From contig NC_074713.1 of NCBI RefSeq assembly GCF_947242115.1, positions 25,578,378 through 25,642,377 of the forward strand: a stretch of 64,000 nt of DNA, in the 5' to 3' direction. Positions 22,634-34,800 of the stretch are shown piece by piece. Under the pieces are notes generated by a model, which made no database searches, was not told the DNA's origin, and saw only the letters and a list, made by a program, of their open reading frames with translations. Every line of letters begins with the position of its first letter. The stretch's first letter is position 1. The stretch is from Biomphalaria glabrata. Lineage: Eukaryota; Mollusca; Gastropoda; Planorbidae. The translations under genes and the position numbers were made by a program.

Positions 22634-22944
22634 ATGAAGACACGCTTGTGACAAACTGTGCTACTTTTCCTGTTTGTATGATGAATGTAATGAAATGATA
22701 ACGACTAGAATACCAATAACATCAGGGGCGTAACTAGGGATTTTGGGGCCCGGGGGGATTGACCTCTTTGGGGGCCCCTTGCATTTTGACATTCAACATA
22801 TGACATGAGATAATGTACGCAAAAATAAATAAGCCCCAAATCAAATTGGTTCAGTATATCAGTAAACTTAACAAAAAGTAATCATCAAGACTCTTAATAA
22901 ATAATACCGTTGTTTATTAGTTAAATAATGCACAAGTGACAAAT

Positions 22945-23187
22945 CTAAATTGATATCGCTTCACGTCGTGCATTCTGTGCAGCAAAGAAATCTATAACAT
23001 CAACTACATCGATACTTTCTAGTATTTGTAACTTCACTGACGTTAAAGCCATGATAAGCCTTTCTTGCGTAATTGTGCTCCTGAAATTGTTTTTGATGAA
23101 CTTGAGCTTTGAGAATGATCTCTCACATGACGCTATGGAAGTGGCCTGTGTTAGCGGTATTCGGAGGAGGTTGCAAAGTTTGAGCAC
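22945..23187 (-). pseudogene. hAT transposase C-terminal dimerisation domain (inner copy)
   Basis: Identical 80-residue frame to the one at 26075-26317, on the opposite strand, in the inner inverted transposon. It has the same ERSFSKLKFIK core and the same upstream frame break. Confidence 0.85.
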
Positions 23188-23571
23188 ACGTAATTCCCAT
23201 ATGAAGCCTGTTTCCTCAATATGTCTATTGGTGATGGTATAACTGGTTTGTTAATGAAAAGTGCTCGTGCATCAATGACATCATTGAAAAAGCGATTTTC
23301 CATTTATTTCATTGTAGTGTAACTGAGTTGATTTTCTGCGTGCGTCCAGCGTGTCTGAAGGTCATGGCCATTGTGTGTGTTTCATGTCCAGTGTGTGTGT
23401 GTGTATAGACTGCATCAGTGGTATGCTAGACGTGCTGGTTTCATTCACTGTTTACTGTAGTCTAATTTTGTCGAATAAAGCCATGTTATTGGTATTCTAG
23501 TCGTTATCATTTCATTACATTCATCATACAAACAGGAAAAGTAGCACAGTTTGTCACAAGCGTGTCTTCAT

Positions 23572-23964
23572 CTAACAGGTGTCTTGGTTCAAGAAGAAAC
23601 CCAAAGGTATCCATTTTCTTTCCAGCCTTTGGAATCTGCCCTTCATCTCCATATGAAATCTGTCCAGCACTTCTGTCGCAACACGTTTGAATTGCAGTTC
23701 TATTGACAGTCCTACATTAGAACTCAACTTCCCATCAACTCTTTTCTTTCTTCTGGTAGTTTTGATTACAGGGAATCCATAGTATTCACTACCTTCTTTT
23801 GCTTTTTCGATGGATTGGGTTTTTGTCAGTTTCTCATCATTTTGCAGAAAGCATGAATGGGTACTAATTTCTTTAGCAGCTTCCCGTATATGCAGTCCAG
23901 ACTTTTGTAGTTTCTTAATTGAGCGCAGGAGCTTTGACCAGAATTCAAGATAGGCAAAAAATTC
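23572..23964 (-). pseudogene. hAT transposase middle region (inner copy)
   Basis: Exact mirror of the plus-strand segment at 22241-22633, in the inverted inner transposon. It has the same open frame and the same features. Its downstream dimerisation domain is the minus-strand frame at 22945-23187. Confidence 0.6.
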
Positions 23965-24119
23965 TTAATTTTCCACTGCATGAAGAAGATTCTGTGCTAA
24001 TATTATATGGTATTACGTCATTGTTAGTTGTTTATGTTTTGTGCGAAAGCAAAAGGATTCAGAGCATACAAAAGTGGGAAAGATCCATATCTCGTTATGC
24101 TCGAGTATAGAAATAGTCC

Positions 24120-24590
24120 GATAAGTGGACTGCCGTATTCACCATCACAACTGCTGACGAGTAGAAGACTCAGGGAATCATTCCAACTGAGCACAAAATA
24201 TTGAAACCATCGGTAGCTGAAAATGCAGAGATATTACTCAACGAACGACAGATGAAAAGCAAAGTGAAATACGATGCAAAAGCAAGACTACCTAAAGATT
24301 ATTCTGTCGGAGAGTTCGTCTAGGTCAAACATGGCAAAAAGCAGTTGTCCTAAAAAAACATTCAGCACCCAGATCTTACATCATAAAGACAAACGATGGT
24401 AAAACATACAGAAGAAATCAACGCTTTTTGAATAAGAGTTTCGATGAAGACATCTCTGGGTACTATGATACCGATGAAGACAATGAACTGCAAACTGTTG
24501 GAACAAATGAAACAGAAAGTTATAGACCAACGTCTAGAGAACTTGTTGTGCCAGTCAAGACAACCAGAAGTGGATGAATTGTTAAAGTTC
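24120..24590 (+). mobile_element. Ty3/gypsy integrase C-terminal fossil (inner copy)
   Basis: Mirror image of the fossil at 21615-22085 within the inner transposon, equally broken. It was copied along with the host transposon. Confidence 0.65.
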
Positions 24591-24598
24591 CTAGTAGA

Positions 24599-25037
24599 CA
24601 GGGCCGGCCTTAGGCCACTGCAGCCTATGCGGTCGCAGTGGGCGCCGCGCTTTCATAGGCCCCGCGCTAATTCCAAGTGTACATTATTAAATTAAACCAT
24701 TATAACGTATATAAAATAACAGGGTTTTCGCGACCTCCTGATTTTCCAGGGCCTCCAGGAAATCTCTTGAAAAGGCAAAATATACGATAAAGTCCTGAAC
24801 TTTTTTTGAATTTATTCAAATCTCCTGAAGAAGAGACGAAATTGACATTTTGGGGTGCCAATAAATAAAAAGTGGCATTGCGAGCTTTCATTTGATGAAA
24901 ATTTATTGCAAAGACGAAAGTAGGCTTATTTTCTAATTCAAAAAAGATAATTTTGACATTATGCTTATCCCTACCCAGACTAGGCCCCGCGAGATCCGTT
25001 TCGCATAGGGGCCCCGCAAATGCTAGGGCCGGCCTTG
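24599..25037. mobile_element. hAT MITE (GGCCGGCCC family), mirrored copy inside inner transposon
   Basis: Mirror image of 21168-21606, including its TCTACTAG/CTAGTAGA flanks. It was copied along with the host transposon and is not an independent insertion. Confidence 0.9.
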
Positions 25038-26074
25038 CTAGTAGATATCACGCTTAAGAACTTTAAAAGGAAGGGTATGATAATAACTTCAAAAGGAAGG
25101 ATGTGTTAATATTATATGATATTACGTCATTATTTTTTTTTTATGTTTTGTGCGAAAGCAAAAGGATTAGATGTAAATAAAAAGAGAGTTTCCATTGGAT
25201 TGAGGAAAGATGAATAAAGGGGTAACAACTAGAGTGTGAAGTTTAATTCTGAAATTATAGACGCCAAACCCGAATAATGGACAATTTTAGCATTATTAAG
25301 AATAACTTTTAGATCTGTTATACTCGATTCTGTAAATTTTGCTTCAAGGTTAATTAGTGTAGCCATATAATTCTCGCCATTTAGATCTATTATTAGTAAA
25401 AGTAACAAGATACCTGGAATTCGCTGTATATCATGCAGTTTTATTGGTGGCAACAAAGTTTAAAATGTAGGCCTAAGACTAATTTTAAAAAATAATTTTA
25501 TCTCTCTGGGAAAAAATATTTGTTAAATGTCAACAAAGTCAACGTACCGATAGACCTTGATCTAGGTTTAGTCTTTGTGATAAATTTAATCCATAAATGT
25601 TGAAAAAAAAAGACACTCGTTGACACTATTTGTCAATCAAATATATTAATTTATGTATTTACAAATAAATTTCGGACACCCATTTGGGGGCCCCCCCTAG
25701 GAGGGGGCCCGGGGGGATTTTAAAATTCTCCCCCCCCATCCTCCCCCCCCCCCCCCTTAGTTACGCCACTGAATAACATGGCTTTATTCGACAAAATTAG
25801 ACTACAGTAAACAGTGAATGAAACCAGCACGTCTAGCATACCACTGATGCAGTCTATACACACACACACACTGGACATGAAACACACACAATGGCCATGA
25901 CCTTCAGACACGCTGGACGCACGCAGAAAATCAACTCAGTTACACTACAATGAAATAAATGGAAATTCGCTTTTTCAATGATGTCATTGATGCACGAGCA
26001 CTTTTCATTAACAAACCAGTTATACCATCACCAATAGACATATTGAGGAAACAGGCTTCATATGGGAATTACGT

Positions 26075-26317
26075 GTGCTCAAACTTTGCAACCTCCTCCG
26101 AATACCGCTAACACAGGCCACTTCCATAGCGTCATGTGAGAGATCATTCTCAAAGCTCAAGTTCATCAAAAACAATTTCAGGAGCACAATTACGCAAGAA
26201 AGGCTTATCATGGCTTTAACGTCAGTGAAGTTACAAATACTAGAAAGTATCGATGTAGTTGATGTTATAGATTTCTTTGCTGCACAGAATGCACGACGTG
26301 AAGCGATATCAATTTAG
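26075..26317 (+). pseudogene. hAT transposase C-terminal dimerisation domain (outer copy)
   Basis: An 80-residue frame contains 'SIASCERSFSKLKFIKNNFR', 'STITQERLIMALTSV', and ends 'VIDFFAAQNARR'. This is the hallmark of the hAT-family C-terminal domain ('ASxERSFSKLKxIKxxLRS.M.QERL...L.S'), in the ZMYM1-like group. The preceding part of the domain lies in another frame at about 26010-26100, so a frame break separates them. It is a fragment, not a host gene. Confidence 0.85.
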
Positions 26318-26547
26318 ATTTGTCACTTGTGCATTATTTAACTAATAAACAACGGTATTATTTATTAAGAGTCTTGATGATTACTTTTTGTTAAGTTTAC
26401 TGATATACTGAACCAATTTGATTTGGGGCTTATTTATTTTTGCGTACATTATCTCATGTCATATGTTGAATGTCAAAATGCAAGGGGCCCCCAAAGAGGT
26501 CAATCCCCCCGGGCCCCAAAATCCCTAGTTACGCCCCTGCTAGAATA

Positions 26548-27318
26548 CTAGATCTATTTATTGATATAGTATAGATACATACAAGATTATAATTTGGTAA
26601 TATATATCCATATTTAGAACATAAGACAGTTGACTGGAGTATTGGCTCTAGTTAGCAATATGGTATATAGAAGATTCTAGTTTGGTGATATAGTATTGTG
26701 TATGTGTATGGAAAAATTTTATAAGTTTTATTATATTCACAAGACAGTGCGCAAAATCTTCCTGAATGTAATGTCAGTTTGTTTATCTAACTCTTTAGTG
26801 AATATATGCGTGAATTTTCACTGACGTGTGTTCAATATATAGATCTCCAGACCAAATTTAATTTTAAGATGATTATATGTTTTTGTAAAAAATTATAACA
26901 GCCAAAAAAGAGGTTTTCTTGTTAGCCAATTAGTTAGTAAACAGTCACCAGATACTATGAGCGTAGCCAAGAGGGGTTTTGTGTTTTAAAACCATCATCC
27001 CCCCCCCCCCCCAAAAAAAAAAAAAGAACCCTCCCCGAAAAATATCCTGGCTACGCCCATGCTCAACATAGTGACGTCCGGGCTATGTCTTCCCAGTAGT
27101 TACCATCAATGTCCACTGCTTTAAGGTCGTGTATGATTATATCCATTGAATGTAATCAGACACATAGTAACTGCTCTTTATTTACTGGTGCGTGGGAGCA
27201 CTCAAAAATGTTTTTATAGCCAAGCCTAGATTTAATTTAATTATATTTCGTCTTTTAAAATATATAAATACTATTTGGCTCTAAAATTTTGTAATTTTTT
27301 TTTTTGGTAAGATCCCAG
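26548..27318. other. upstream region of the bHLH-PAS gene, with a short GCGTAGCC-family copy
   Basis: 26935-27062 is a single short unit of the GCGTAGCC repeat family (plus orientation), running from 'gatactatgagcgtagccaa' to 'ctggctacgcccatg'. The rest is AT-rich. The first coding exon of the bHLH-PAS gene should lie here or further left, but I could not identify it. Confidence 0.5.
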
Positions 27319-30300
27319 AGCAAATCTTGCAAGAGAAGGGATAAAGAGAATGAATTGATTGGCGAGCTGTCGTCTCTCTTGCCCTTAGATCTGTCCAGGG
27401 ACTCCAAACTGGACAAACTATCAGTTTTGCGCATGACACTAGCTTATCTAAAGTGCAGGAAAAACATAGAATCAGGTATTTTGTTTGTATGTACTTACAT
27501 GCATATTGTTTGTAATGATAGGATTTCTTACAGTTTTTATTTGTACATGTACTACTTCAAACTACATAGCTATGACTCAAAACATTAAAAAAATACATGT
27601 TCGGCTTAACACTGACATTATTATTGTCAGGAAATGTGTACATGTACATCTAAAAGTAGTAAACAAAACAGAAGGTACGTCTGGACCTGTTGGTTAAACA
27701 AATGAGGTCAAGAAATAATGGTACTGTGCTCTAGAGAAATTCGACCGTTCTTATGTTAGAGCTTTTAAAAACCATACAAAGCATTTTCATTATAAGATGA
27801 AAATACGTCTCTTAATTTTAGACTTTTAATATTTTTTTTTAATATTGGTAATGAAATTTTTATTTTGTCAATATTTAGACTAAGACTGCTTTATTGATCC
27901 TTATGGAAATTTGTTGTGATAGCAACTTTACAAGACTCTTTTCTTATATAGAAACAACACAACAGAAATATTCACATAAATAGAACAGACACAACATAAA
28001 GAGTTCACTGAGCGACTACAGACAGACATCTTGATCCTTTTCATGTTTTCTGATCAACGAGAGGTGTTGATATAGTCTGACAGAGTGAGGAACAAACGAG
28101 TTTTTGTACCGCTCGGTTCTAGTCTTGATTGACAGAAGTCGCCCACTTCGCGACGACTCAACGTAGTTATGATGGATATTTAATTAATATAATAAAAATA
28201 TAATAATTATTTGGCCATGAAAAAAAAGGCTTTCTTGCCCCCCCCCCCTGGTCGTTGACTTAACGCCCAATGATGTTCAAACCCTATAGAGGGGTATGGT
28301 CATGTCGAAATGTACATTTTCAATATTTCCCCTTCTCCCATTCTTGTGAGAACTACTATGATTGTATCTTCAACTCACATGAATATCTTGTACACTTTCA
28401 GATGAAAGCGACTTACGTGAATGCCTCGCAAAAGAACCCGATACAGATCTCTCCAAGTTTCAAAACTCCTCAGTACCGTTAGCAATGCTGGACAATGACG
28501 GGAAACTAATAGCGGGCACACTGGCTGAACCTGCACATGCCTTCAAAAATCTGGACATTATTCTACCGGAATCTGTTCTGTCCAGCCTCGAGCAAACACT
28601 ATTTAGCTCAAATTCTGATGACGCAATAGACGTGGACAAGAGATACGAGAAACTGCAGAAGTACAAGGAGGGACTTGAAAAAGGCATGCGCGAATTTCTT
28701 AGTCAAGCGCCAAGGGAGTTAAGTGACTCTAAAAACATCACTAAAGGTACCAAGAAGATTAAGAATATAAAAGATCGCCAAAAAGAGGCTCCAGTTGCAG
28801 ACAATGGCGACATGGAAAGTGGGAGTAACTTTTATGTTTCATCCTGCAATGCCAAGAAAATTGCAAAATTTCGATCGCAGATTCCAATAGACAATGAAAG
28901 TTCCTTGATGCTGGAAGCAGTGCCAGGATTTTTCTTATTGTTGGATCGAAATAAAAAAGTTTTGTTTGTATCTGAAAACATCAAGGATATTTTAGGAGTA
29001 ACTCAGGTATTAGTTTTCTATTTAACATTTTAATTTTTTTAAAAATGTGTTTGCAGTTGTTTTCATTAAGATACAAATATATTATCTGAAAACACTTTCA
29101 CATTGAAAGTAATTGATAACGATAAGTAGTCGCTATTGGTTTAGTGCTGTTCGTATCGGTATTATTAGCGCAAAAGCCTCTCACTCACCTTTTTTAAAGT
29201 CTTCCACTTGCCGTGGATTAAAAAAATAAAACAAATTAAGCCTGTTATCACTTACCTAGAATCTATGACAACTAAGATATTTTCATAAAGGATGGAGTTT
29301 TATTTTGTTGTAACAGATACAACTCGCGTGATAAAAAGTATATTAGGCAGACCTTTAAAATGTGTCCAGTTTATGGAAAGTTAAAAAAAAATGGATGGGG
29401 TGTCCCTACCATAATAAAAAAAAATATAAAGTTTGGGAACAAATCAAATGGCGTAGCAGGTGTGCAATGCTAGTAGATCTATAGGTCACATTCGAAGCTC
29501 GATAGCAATAGCGTAACATAAACTTCTTTTATTTTGAAGTTCAAATTTGTTTGCTTAAATATTTGGGTCATTGTAAGAGAACGGACCTCATTCATCAATC
29601 GTAAACAAACAACACTTAGTCAAGTGATAATATTGATAAAACAACGAAAAAAAACTGCCACGCGATAGCCATTGTGTATTACAAAATATATCGTAATTTG
29701 TATAGAAGAGATAGAGAATTACGTGGCAAAATGTTGTTTGTTTACGATTGGTGAATGAGGTCCATTGGTGTGATCTAAAAATTTTTGATTTCTCACATAA
29801 AAAGTAACTGAAAAAAAATTGTTCTATACTTTTTTTCTCGACGACCTTCCCACTTCTAACATTACTAAGTAAATGCTGGTAATGTTTTAGGGATGACTGT
29901 GTTTTTTTTTCTCTTAGATCTAAGTTATTTTTACATGGTTCACAGATGAATGTCATAGGCCAAGATATCTCCAACTTCATCTATGAGAAAGATTTCACAG
30001 AATTAGAGAAACAGATGTGTGATGAACAGTTTAGTGACGGTAAAGTTGTATCTTCAACAAATTGTAATTGGCCTTGATAAATGTAGAGTTTATTTTGGAA
30101 AAAGGCGAAACACCTCCATTTAGTGCATAGTATTAACGAACATTTTCCCTAATTAAAAATTATATAAATTATAATTAGGAAGAAGTTGTGACGTATCTTC
30201 ATTTTCTCCGTTAGTTGCAAAATGTATCAGCCATATGATGATTTTTTTCCCCTTCTCTTGACGAAAAGCTAACAAAAAAGGACTTTTTACATAGCTTATA

Positions 30301-31835
30301 TTAACGCACTCTGTATTCTGTCAGTCTGTCTATCTGTCTGGTGAAAAGTGTATACACATTATTTCTTCCACAAACATTTTCGGATCAAGTTGAAACTTTG
30401 CACTATTATTCATTGGCATATACAAGACATGAAAAAATAAAAAACAAAAAGTAACAAATTCATCAATTAATTTCTGGTAATTTATTAATTTGTTAGATAC
30501 CAACAAGGAAAACTAATTATTCTGGATTCACAAATATGGCTAAATTTGTTAGGTTTAGTCCCCTTAAATAATTGTTAATGCTATTTCTCCCTCTCGCATT
30601 TCCCGATCAAGTTGATACTTTTAAACAATTATTTATTGTATCTAACAAAACGTGAATGAATTTTAAAAATCCCAATTAGTCAATTAATTGGTAAATAATT
30701 ATTTTGTTTGATTTCGAATAAGAGAAATAACTTGTACATTATTGATAAATAGAGTTTTTCCCTTTAGACAAGCTTTGTTTTTTTTTAAATAATTTTTTTC
30801 AAATTTTTTGCTTGTTTTATTTATTGATTTGTGCCCTTTTATTCTTTACCAAGGACGTTATTTTTTTTAAATTTAGGTATTATCTGGGCCTACTCATATT
30901 TTATTTTATTTTCTTCCTTCGAACCACTGTCTATCCATCTAGTTTGACATCAAGTTTTACATTAAGTTTTTCATTAAGTCTTACATCAAGTTTTGCATTA
31001 AGTTTTTCATGAAGTAAGTCATACATGAAGTTTTACATTATATTTTACATGAAATCTTATATCAATTTTTACGTTAAGTACGGTAAGTTTTTACACCCAT
31101 TTTTACATAGTTGTAGGCAACATCATGTTTTGTCTTTAGTTTTACGTAGTCTTACATCCAGTTTCACAGTAAGTATTACTTCAAGTTTTAAACAAGTTTG
31201 CATCAATTTTACATCAAGCCTTTTCTAGGAATATTATTACATTCAATGTTGATCCTTATATTTAACAAAAAATGAATCCATGACATTATTTTGCTACGAT
31301 AACACTGCTGCATGATTTGTGTTTGTATTTCGTTCCAATCCTAGATAAAGACAGAGGAGTTCGTGACTATGTTTTAAATAGAACATTTTATCTTGCAATG
31401 AACTTTTGTTTCCAAAAGAATGGATCTCGCCAAAAAAATTCTGGACAAAAGGTGAGCTGTTTATAGTCCTTCCTTTTTTTTATCTGTATTTGCACGTATT
31501 TTTTTTTATAGTTTTCTAGTTTACTGATCTTTTTTTTTTTTATTTTCTGACAAAAGGTGAAAAAAAATAATTTTTTTTTTATTATTATTAGTTCGAGTAG
31601 ACCTCTCTGAACAAAGTGTTTAATCTATTAAAAAAAAAATTTTTTTATTTTTAATATAGTAAATAACCAATTATGGCGGGCCTTCGAATTGACACTCAGG
31701 GTGATATATTATAATGAATCAATGATGAAAATGTATATATATATTACAGCAATAGAGTAGTATTTATTTAGTAATAAATTGAACAAAATAATCTCTTGTT
31801 TTATAAGTCTATATTATAATGAATCAATGATGAAA

Positions 31836-31879
<44 letters not shown>

Positions 31880-34800
31880 TACAGCAATAAAGTAGTATTT
31901 ATTTAGTAATAGATTGAACAAAACTGTCTGTTGTTTTATAAGTCTATGACGTGTTTCAGTTGTTTCGTTGGGATGCTAAAGTAAGGATATATAGGGATAC
32001 ATCAAGTCAGGAGATCAGAGTCAAAGGATTATTGAGCTTGTGTCGACCAGTACGAGACGTATCGATATCAGATTTCCAGTGCTGTGAATTCGTGTTTTAT
32101 TCCAAGCATGGCAACGATTACAAAATCGTATTCTGTGATCCAAGGTAAATATCTGTTTCATGATTTGGATAACAGATCAGACGATAATTCATTCAGTTAA
32201 AATGTTCATTACACGTGATCAGGGCCGGCCATTACAATTGCGGGGCCTATTTGAAACGGATTGCTCGGGGCCCAGTCTGGGTAGGGATAAGCATTATGTC
32301 AAAATAAAGATTTTGTATTAGAAAAAACATTCGTCTTTGCAAAAAATTTTTAAATAAATAAATCTGACAGTGCCGTTTTTTTTTAATCATGCGAACGTTT
32401 GGCACACCAAAATGACAATTTTGTATATTTTTCATGAGATTTTTATGACTTTTTAAGAGATTTTAATAATTTTAGATTTCCATGACTTTTTCGTATATTT
32501 TGCAATTAATATTCTATAAATCTGATAAATTTCAGATTTCCAGAAAGCCCTGGAAAATCATAGAGACCGCGGAAACCCTATCATTATATATAAGTTATAA
32601 TGGTTCAATTTAATAATTTACACCTGATTTAGCGCGGGCCTATGAAAGTGCTGGGCCCACAATAGGTTACAGTGGCCTAGGTCCGGTCCTGCACCTGTTA
32701 TTAACATTAGACAATACTTCATTCAGTTAAAATGTTAATAACCCTTGACCCTGTTATTAACCTCAGTAAACAAAGTCTGTAATTAAATAAAATTAATGAA
32801 CTAGAATAGTTGTATTTAGATGAACATTAGATGTTGTATTGTGTTGAGTTGTTTGTTTGTTTTTTTATTGTCAAGGGTTCATGATATCCTGGGATACGAT
32901 CCCAAACAATTCTTGGGTACTGATGGGTTCAGTCTGAAACATCCTTGTGACGTCATGATGTGCCATTACAAGCATAAAGAGTGTAAGTATACTACAACTG
33001 CCATTGTCAGTGTCTTTGCCAGTGTCATTGTCAGTGCTTTTGACAGTATTTCAGATCAAAAGGCAGTAGCTACTTAGATCTAAGAACTTTTGTACAAGGA
33101 TAGTTCATTCGTTGTGGTAGTGGCATTCTGTAACGAAAGACACTGGGACAGATGTGTCATTGGTTTTGATTTCTTCTTGAGTCGGAGGGGGGGGGGGGAT
33201 CTGCTGTGAATAATCAAGCCGATTCTGGGGTGATAAATATTGCCACAGTTCATGCATTTGAATGCACCTGTTTTATGGCTATCTGATAAAACAGGCTTTC
33301 TTTCTCATTCTATTGTCTAATGCTGCTTCGTTTCTTTTGCTCTTAGCGAGGTTCATACCAGTATGCACAGTTTGTCTTCATTCTGTCCTGTCTTGGGCTA
33401 TTTCCTCTCGCATAATTTCATTGATGCCTGTAGTTCTCAGATCTCGCTTGCTGACATCTCTGTAGGTAGGGGAATAGCTAACTATTAACAAGGATGTGTG
33501 AACATTGACTCAAAACAAATCTCCTATATTTTTTTTCTCTATAAGTTTCAGTCCTAAATGAGCCCAAACATAACCTCTTCTAGAGTTAAAAGAATTTTTT
33601 TTCATAATGATTCGATCCAGAAACCATTTATTTAAGCTTCGTGCTCACAATTTTAAGCACTAGCATAAATAGAAATGTAAAGCATAATCGAGCAGGTATA
33701 TATTTTTAGAAAAACAATAAACACATTAGAGTTAACACTTTCTCTCCGTAATTATTTACCACATTCTGGTGGAATCAACGCTGGTATCGTCAGTTAGGAG
33801 AGAAAGAGTTGTGAAACCAACAATGAAATGCCATTTATGTAACTTGGCTTGTTTTGGTTTCCCCACATATACGTCATGGTGATCCTCTCACAGTGCCCAG
33901 CAAAGGGACTGGAGATTCAGGATACTACCGTTTGCTGGCCAAGACTGGCAAGTGGATGTGGGCCATCTCTCACTACACGGTCTGCTATGACAAGGAAGGT
34001 CAGCTGACCTATGTCAATGTCAACACTTATATTGTCAGGTAACTGTTGGCAATGAATACAATTAATAAATTTAGTCCATTACTTACTGGTAATTAATTTT
34101 TTTGCTTCATACCAAAAAGGGAAATTAATCCTTCAGTATTAAGAAATATGGCTAAATATTTGGGGTTTTGCTCCAATTAGATAATTGAACTCGATATTTC
34201 TCACACATCCATTTTCGGATCAAGTTGAAATTTAACATAATTATTTATTATTTCTGACAAGACATGAATCACTAAAAAAAAGTAACCAATTAGTCAATTA
34301 ATTGTTGGTAATTAATTTTTTTTTATTTATAAAAAGGGATATAAACTCTACATTATTGATAGATAAAATTGTAAGTGTGGACTTCCCCTTTTCTTTTAAA
34401 ATATTTTAATATTTTGCTTCTTTTTTTCTTTAATATATTTTGTTTACAGAGATCATTCTTGACTATTCAGTTTAAGCAGTTTAAAATTGTAATGTAGATG
34501 TGATAATTTTCATCCACAGTATGGAAGAAGCCAAATGTATTTTGTCCAGAGAGAAAGAAGATTATCAACGTATGAAAAACGAAGGTTTTGACTTTGATCT
34601 GACTTATTATGGCCTCAGTAAGCCAACCCTCGCTACGTGGGCCGCTAACAAAAAACTTAAAAGAAAAAGGTCTCAAAAGAAAGCAGATGGTGATGAAGTT
34701 ACCGCTCTGTGTGTCACCAACCTTGAATCTGGCAGCACTGATATAATATGCTCTTCCATATCATCCATGTCTTCATCTGATGCAGGACTGGAAGCTCATC

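Larger units (their letters stand above)
22723..25771 (-). mobile_element. inner hAT transposon copy, 3,049 bp, inverted inside its twin
   Basis: It starts CAGGGGCGTAACTAGGG and ends CTTAGTTACGCCACTG, the outer element's ends read in reverse. The 8-bp duplication AATAACAT flanks it at 22715-22722 and 25772-25779. Mirror coordinates add up to 46205 for 20442-22722 versus 23483-25763 and to 49262 for 22723-23490 versus 25772-26539, apart from a longer C-run near 25745. All frames compared between the copies translate identically. One substitution is visible near 23297 versus 25965, so the two copies are almost the same age. Confidence 0.93.
20442..26539 (+). mobile_element. outer hAT transposon (about 3.04 kb) interrupted by an inverted copy of itself
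   Basis: The ends are CAGTGGCGTAACTAAGG and CCCTAGTTACGCCCCTG. The perfect 8-bp duplication CTAGAATA lies outside at 20434-20441 and 26540-26547. Outer-copy sequence is 20442-22722 plus 25780-26539 (3,041 bp together). The middle, 22723-25771, is a second full copy in reverse orientation with its own duplication. On the plus strand the outer copy holds a hAT transposase middle region (22241-22633) and the hAT C-terminal dimerisation region (26075-26317), a MITE (21168-21606) and a gypsy integrase fossil. Frame breaks mean it is probably non-autonomous. Confidence 0.92.

Noticed and set aside
22723-25771. Treating the palindrome as an assembly artefact
   Set aside because: Each copy has a distinct, perfect 8-bp duplication and intact termini, and small differences exist between arms. 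An artefactual fold-back would not give this.
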